Shown in pieces: positions 6,248 to 8,193 of a stretch of 8,193 bases of DNA. The first letter of the stretch is position 1, and every line of letters starts with the position of its first letter. The stretch covers positions 1 to 8,193 of the forward strand of contig CAZEWG010000079.1 in assembly GCA_964514485.1 (NCBI GenBank), given 5' to 3'. Source of the DNA: JAEZAA01 sp964514485 (GTDB lineage: Bacteria > Pseudomonadota > Gammaproteobacteria > Pseudomonadales > Oleiphilaceae). The notes beneath the pieces are model-generated. The model worked only from the letters and a program-made list of their open reading frames with translations. It did no database searches and was not told the DNA's origin. Made by a program: the position numbers and the translations under genes.

Positions 6248-7375
6248 ATGCTTTCTCGTAGGCGCTTGGGGACGTCAGTTCCACTTTTGTGTTTGCTGCT
6301 ACATCCCACGACCGTACTGGCCGCCTGGGAAGTAAACATGCCTCGCGGTGTCACCGATATCAGTCAGAATATTTACAGCCTGCACATGACCATCTTCTGG
6401 ATCTGTGTGGTGATCGCGGTGATTGTGTTTGGCGTCATGCTCTGGTCGATCCTGTTCCACCGCAAGAGCCAGGGGGCAAAACCTGCCAACTTTCATGAAC
6501 ATACTACCATCGAAATCATCTGGACGCTGATTCCCTTTGCGATCCTGATCGCCATGGCCATTCCCGCCACGGCCACCCTGGTGGATATGTATGACACCTC
6601 AGACTCCGAGGTGGACATCAAGATCACCGGCTATCAATGGAAGTGGCGCTACGACTACCTCAATGAAGAATTCGGGTTTCTCAGTAACCTGACCACCTCC
6701 CAGGATGCCATCTACAACCGTCTGGAGAAGTCGCCGGAGTATCTGCTGGAGGTGGACGAACCCATGGTGGTGCCCATCAACAAGAAGATCCGCTTTTTGA
6801 TCACCGCCAACGACGTGATTCACTCCTGGTGGGTGCCGGAACTGGCGGTGAAGAAAGATGCCATCCCCGGTTTTATCAACGAAGCCTGGACCCGCATCAA
6901 CGAGCCGGGCATCTACAGGGGGCAGTGTGCGGAGCTGTGCGGCAAGGATCACGCCTTTATGCCGGTGGTGGTCAAGGCGGTAACCGAGGAAGAGTATGAG
7001 ATCTGGGTGGCGGAACGCCAGCAGAAAGCCCGTGAGGAATATGAGCTGAGAAGCAAGGAGTGGACGCTTGAGGAGCTCATGGCCCGGGGTGAGCAGGTCT
7101 ACAGCGCCAGTTGCGCATCCTGCCATATGCCGGACGGTAACGGCCTGCCACCGGCGTTTCCGGCGCTTCGCGGCAGTGCCATTGCCACCGGCGACATGGC
7201 CAAGCATATCGATGTGGTACTCAACGGCGTACCCGGCACGGCCATGCAGGCGTTTCGGGACCAGCTCGGTGAAATCGATCTGGCCGCTGTCATTACCTAT
7301 GAGCGTAATGCCTGGGGCAATGAAACAGGGGAGATGGTCACGCCGCTGCAGATCATGGAAACGACAGAACAATAA
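6248..7375 (+). CDS. coxB: Cytochrome c oxidase subunit II with fused cytochrome c domain
   Basis: Subunit II of an aa3-type terminal oxidase accepts electrons at the periplasmic face and passes them to subunit I. ATG at 6248 is chosen because GGAG (6237-6240) is seven bases upstream and a signal peptide follows (basic SRRR, hydrophobic core, cleavage near VLA-AW after residue 25). A GTG at 6233 would add five residues. In order there are two membrane helices (about 48-70 and 90-112), the aromatic YQWKWRYDY patch, and the cupredoxin domain with CuA ligands H192, C227, E229, C231, H235 and M238. After these comes a C-terminal cytochrome c domain with C289-x-x-C292-H293 and a downstream Met in TAMQAF as probable sixth heme ligand. 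E89 in EIIWT matches the glutamate at the K-channel entrance known from Rhodobacter subunit II. The 375-residue length reflects the extra heme domain. coxA starts 25 bases after the stop, so the two form one operon. Confidence 0.96.
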   Translation: MLSRRRLGTSVPLLCLLLHPTTVLAAWEVNMPRGVTDISQNIYSLHMTIFWICVVIAVIVFGVMLWSILFHRKSQGAKPANFHEHTTIEIIWTLIPFAILIAMAIPATATLVDMYDTSDSEVDIKITGYQWKWRYDYLNEEFGFLSNLTTSQDAIYNRLEKSPEYLLEVDEPMVVPINKKIRFLITANDVIHSWWVPELAVKKDAIPGFINEAWTRINEPGIYRGQCAELCGKDHAFMPVVVKAVTEEEYEIWVAERQQKAREEYELRSKEWTLEELMARGEQVYSASCASCHMPDGNGLPPAFPALRGSAIATGDMAKHIDVVLNGVPGTAMQAFRDQLGEIDLAAVITYERNAWGNETGEMVTPLQIMETTEQ

Positions 7376-7400
7376 CGACGTCTGACAGAGGGACTTGCTC

Positions 7401-8193
7401 ATGAGCGCCGTAGTTGATGATAGCCACATTCACGAACATCACGGGCCGGCGAAGGGGCTCGGACGCTGGTTATTCACCACCAACCACAAGGACATCGGCT
7501 CCATGTACCTGTGGTTCAGTTTCAGCATGTTTTTACTGGGCGGAACCATGGCCATGGTGATCCGGGCCGAACTGTTCCAGCCCGGTCTGCAACTGGTCGA
7601 CCCCAACTTTTTCAACCAGATGACCACCATGCACGGCCTGATCATGATTTTCGGTGCCGTGATGCCCGCCTTTGTCGGCCTGGCCAACTGGATGCTGCCG
7701 ATGATGATTGGCGCACCGGACATGGCACTGCCGCGGATGAACAACTGGAGCTTCTGGATTCTGCCGTTTGCCTTCATGCTGCTGCTCTCCACCTTGTTCA
7801 TGGAGGGCGGCGCCCCCAACTTCGGCTGGACCTCCTATGCCCCTCTGTCCACCACCTATGGTCCACCCAGCACCATCTTTTTTATCCTGTCGGTTCACAT
7901 GATGGGAGTGTCCTCCATCATGGGCGCGATCAACGTGATTGCCACGGTACTGAACATGCGGGCCCCCGGCATGACCCTGATGAAAATGCCCATGTTCGCC
8001 TGGGCCTGGCTGATTACCGCCTTCCTGCTGATTGCCGTGATGCCGGTGTTAGCCGGCGCTATCACCATGCTGCTGATGGACATTCGTTTCGGCACCAGCT
8101 TTTTCAACGCCGCCGGCGGTGGCGACCCGGTGATGTATCAGCACATCTTCTGGTTCTTCGGCCACCCCGAGGTGTACATCATGATCCTGCCGG
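7401..8193 (+). CDS. coxA: Cytochrome c oxidase subunit I, partial (3' end outside window)
   Basis: This is the catalytic subunit of the aa3 oxidase, which reduces oxygen to water and pumps protons across the inner membrane. ATG at 7401 has GAGGGA at 7388-7393, seven bases upstream. The frame stays open to the last base, giving 264 of the usual 520-550 residues. After a short His-rich leader (HIHEHH) comes the family sequence LFTTNHKDIG. H78 in TMHGLIMIFG is an expected heme a ligand. D107 in APDMALPRMNN corresponds to the D-channel entrance (D132 in Rhodobacter). H255-P-E257-V-Y259 contains the CuB ligand histidine, the D-channel glutamate and the tyrosine cross-linked to that histidine. The remaining CuB and heme ligands and the K-channel lysine lie beyond the window. 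Several membrane helices are evident. It follows coxB by 25 bases. Assembly factor and subunit III genes would be expected downstream. Confidence 0.96.
   Translation, partial: MSAVVDDSHIHEHHGPAKGLGRWLFTTNHKDIGSMYLWFSFSMFLLGGTMAMVIRAELFQPGLQLVDPNFFNQMTTMHGLIMIFGAVMPAFVGLANWMLPMMIGAPDMALPRMNNWSFWILPFAFMLLLSTLFMEGGAPNFGWTSYAPLSTTYGPPSTIFFILSVHMMGVSSIMGAINVIATVLNMRAPGMTLMKMPMFAWAWLITAFLLIAVMPVLAGAITMLLMDIRFGTSFFNAAGGGDPVMYQHIFWFFGHPEVYIMILP

Noticed and set aside
6599..7429. A 276-codon minus-strand frame covering coxB
   Set aside because: It is codon-aligned antisense to coxB, whose CuA and heme motifs prove the sense frame. The antisense product resembles no family.

Overview
The window looks like ordinary chromosome of a GC-rich gammaproteobacterium. 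The oligopeptidase A, YrdA-type gamma-carbonic anhydrase, YheV-like zinc-ribbon and DinF-type MATE proteins all resemble their Enterobacteria/Pseudomonadales counterparts. The cytochrome oxidase genes are of the aa3 type, with a cytochrome c domain fused to subunit II, as in Pseudomonas- and Marinobacter-like aerobes. I cannot name a genus from sequence alone.

Layout. A small exported EF-hand protein (+, 84-356) ends at a clear intrinsic terminator (371-409). It converges on a YrdA-type gamma-carbonic anhydrase (-, 424-978), whose best start is a GTG with a strong Shine-Dalgarno. Divergent from that are prlC (oligopeptidase A, +, 1150-3192) and a small YheV-family four-cysteine protein (+, 3248-3493). 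The 371-base gap 3494-3864 contains the most distinctive structure in the window: two 104-base units in tandem, differing at only 3 positions, each made of two inverted palindromic hairpins. This is a REP/REPIN-like arrangement. Then come, on the minus strand, an unrecognised helical protein of about 216 residues (3865-4515) and a DinF-type MATE transporter (4684-6000). A divergent spacer (6001-6247) leads into coxB (+, 6248-7375) and coxA (+, from 7401, cut by the window end).

How the genes work together. CoxB carries the CuA site and an extra c-type heme domain and feeds electrons to CoxA, which holds heme a and the heme a3-CuB centre. This marks the start of an aa3 terminal oxidase operon. 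The remaining genes are housekeeping: cytosolic peptide degradation, a metal-binding left-handed beta-helix protein, drug/metabolite efflux and an exported calcium binder. I see no tRNA or rRNA genes, CRISPR, phage or transposase genes, and no new multi-gene system. The repeat cluster at 3563-3797 and the unrecognised gene beside it are the places most worth a second look.
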